Origin: Pseudomonadota bacterium
Lineage (GTDB): Bacteria > Pseudomonadota > Alphaproteobacteria > Caulobacterales > Caulobacteraceae
Assembly (NCBI GenBank): GCA_023412655.1
Contig: JAEYNH010000208.1
Span: forward strand, 1 to 5,828
Length of the DNA stretch: 5,828 nucleotides
Direction: 5' to 3'
Under the pieces are notes generated by a model. It was not told the origin of the DNA. It saw nothing but the letters and a program-made list of their open reading frames with translations, and did not search any database. Both the position numbers and the translations under genes were made by a program. Of this stretch, positions 5,353 to 5,828 are shown piece after piece (position 1 is the stretch's first letter; the number at the start of each line of letters is the position of its first letter).

Positions 5353-5828
5353 TGAGGCGTATGTCATCCGTGGCCTGGGCGGTTGTCTGGGCGGTGGTCC
5401 TGGGCGTCGCCCTTGGCGGGTTCTTCGACGGGGTGCTGCTGCACCAGATCCTGCAGTGGCATCACCTGCTGAGCCTTGTGCCCGGCGCGGGCGATCTCGC
5501 CCGGCAGGTGCTGTGGGACGGCTGGTTCCACGCCCTGATGTACCTGGTGGCGGCGGTGGGCTTCTGGGGCCTGTGGCGCGCCAGCCGCCGGGCGGCGTCG
5601 GAGGGGCGGCCCCTCGACGGCCGGTCCCTGGCCGCGGGCCTGCTCGCCGGCTTCGGCCTCTGGCACGTGCTGGACAGCGTGCTCTCCCACTGGGTGCTCG
5701 GCATCCACCGGATCAAGCTCGACAGTCCCAATCCGCTGATGTGGGACCTGATCTGGTTCGTGGCCTTCGGCCTCGCGCCCCTGGCGATCGCCGCCCTGCT
5801 GTGGCGGCGGACCGGACCGCCGCTGGAC
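5352..5828 (+). CDS. DUF2243 family membrane protein, 3' end outside window
   Basis: 159 codons are visible with no stop. The GTG start is chosen over ATG at 5361 because of the well-placed AGGAGG. Four hydrophobic segments lie at about residues 7-30, 57-75, 93-112 and 129-151, so this is an integral membrane protein, probably close to complete. The family signature is clear: GGFFDGVLLHQ (22-32), WHH (36-38), DGWFH (56-60) and WHVLDSVLSH (104-113). His and Asp residues cluster at the segment ends (Asp26, His31, His37, His38, Asp56, His60, His105, Asp108, His113, His119), which would suit metal or heme binding; this is inference, and the family has no assigned function that I know of. The D-x-V-L-x-H-x-x-L-x-x-H pattern occurs twice (26-37 and 108-119), pointing to an internal duplication. 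From memory, relatives often lie next to CtaG-like cytochrome oxidase assembly genes, which would be just right of this window. Confidence 0.88.
   Translation, partial: MRRMSSVAWAVVWAVVLGVALGGFFDGVLLHQILQWHHLLSLVPGAGDLARQVLWDGWFHALMYLVAAVGFWGLWRASRRAASEGRPLDGRSLAAGLLAGFGLWHVLDSVLSHWVLGIHRIKLDSPNPLMWDLIWFVAFGLAPLAIAALLWRRTGPPLD

Noticed and set aside
5361..5363. ATG as alternative start of the DUF2243 gene
   Set aside because: It is 19 nt from the AGGAGG, too far for efficient use, while GTG 5352 is 10 nt away. It would shorten the protein by only three residues, so it cannot be fully excluded.
2725..5367. Open frame of 880 codons on the minus strand, antisense to ptrB
   Set aside because: It is full of Arg/His/Val/Gly-rich low-order sequence, matches no family, and lies opposite a gene with an intact catalytic triad. 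Such long antisense frames are expected in GC-rich DNA with strong codon bias.

Overview
The window is GC-rich, gene-dense bacterial chromosome with strong third-position G/C bias. The gene set (a type I methionine aminopeptidase, an exported oligopeptidase B, an ABC-2 type transporter and a DUF2243 membrane protein) and the codon style suggest an alphaproteobacterium, most likely Caulobacterales (Caulobacter/Phenylobacterium-like). That assignment is inference from sequence style; the window has no rRNA or other marker to confirm it. I see no tRNA, rRNA, CRISPR array, insertion sequence, phage gene or origin.

Left half, all on the minus strand, read from about 3020 down to 1: map (methionine aminopeptidase, 2205-3020); 5 nt later a 106-residue protein of the antibiotic-biosynthesis-monooxygenase-like alpha/beta-barrel type (1879-2199); an 87-nt gap holding a 7-bp inverted repeat around a -10-like hexamer; then an ABC ATPase (913-1791); and 19 nt later its ABC-2 permease (1-893), which runs off the window. 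The permease has six predicted membrane segments, then a basic and Ala/Pro-rich linker. This looks like the N-terminal half of the large ABC permease/M1-aminopeptidase fusion proteins.

Right half, plus strand: a 166-nt divergent promoter region (3021-3186), then a 701-aa oligopeptidase B with a signal peptide (3187-5292). Its catalytic triad, Ser554/Asp639/His674, has exactly the spacing of the E. coli enzyme. A 59-nt gap follows that can fold into competing hairpins, one of which buries a perfect AGGAGG Shine-Dalgarno. Then comes the 5' part of a DUF2243 membrane protein (5352 to the window end), carrying an internal duplication of a D-x-V-L-x-H-x-x-L-x-x-H motif.

No wholly new system is evident; most genes belong to recognised families. 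The points most worth a second look are the duplicated His/Asp motif in the DUF2243 protein, the hairpin over its ribosome binding site, the two changed acidic subsite residues in the oligopeptidase B, and the probable transporter-peptidase fusion at the left edge. Three genes are peptidases or probable peptidases (map, ptrB, and the inferred M1 half of the permease), but nothing in the sequence shows that they work together.
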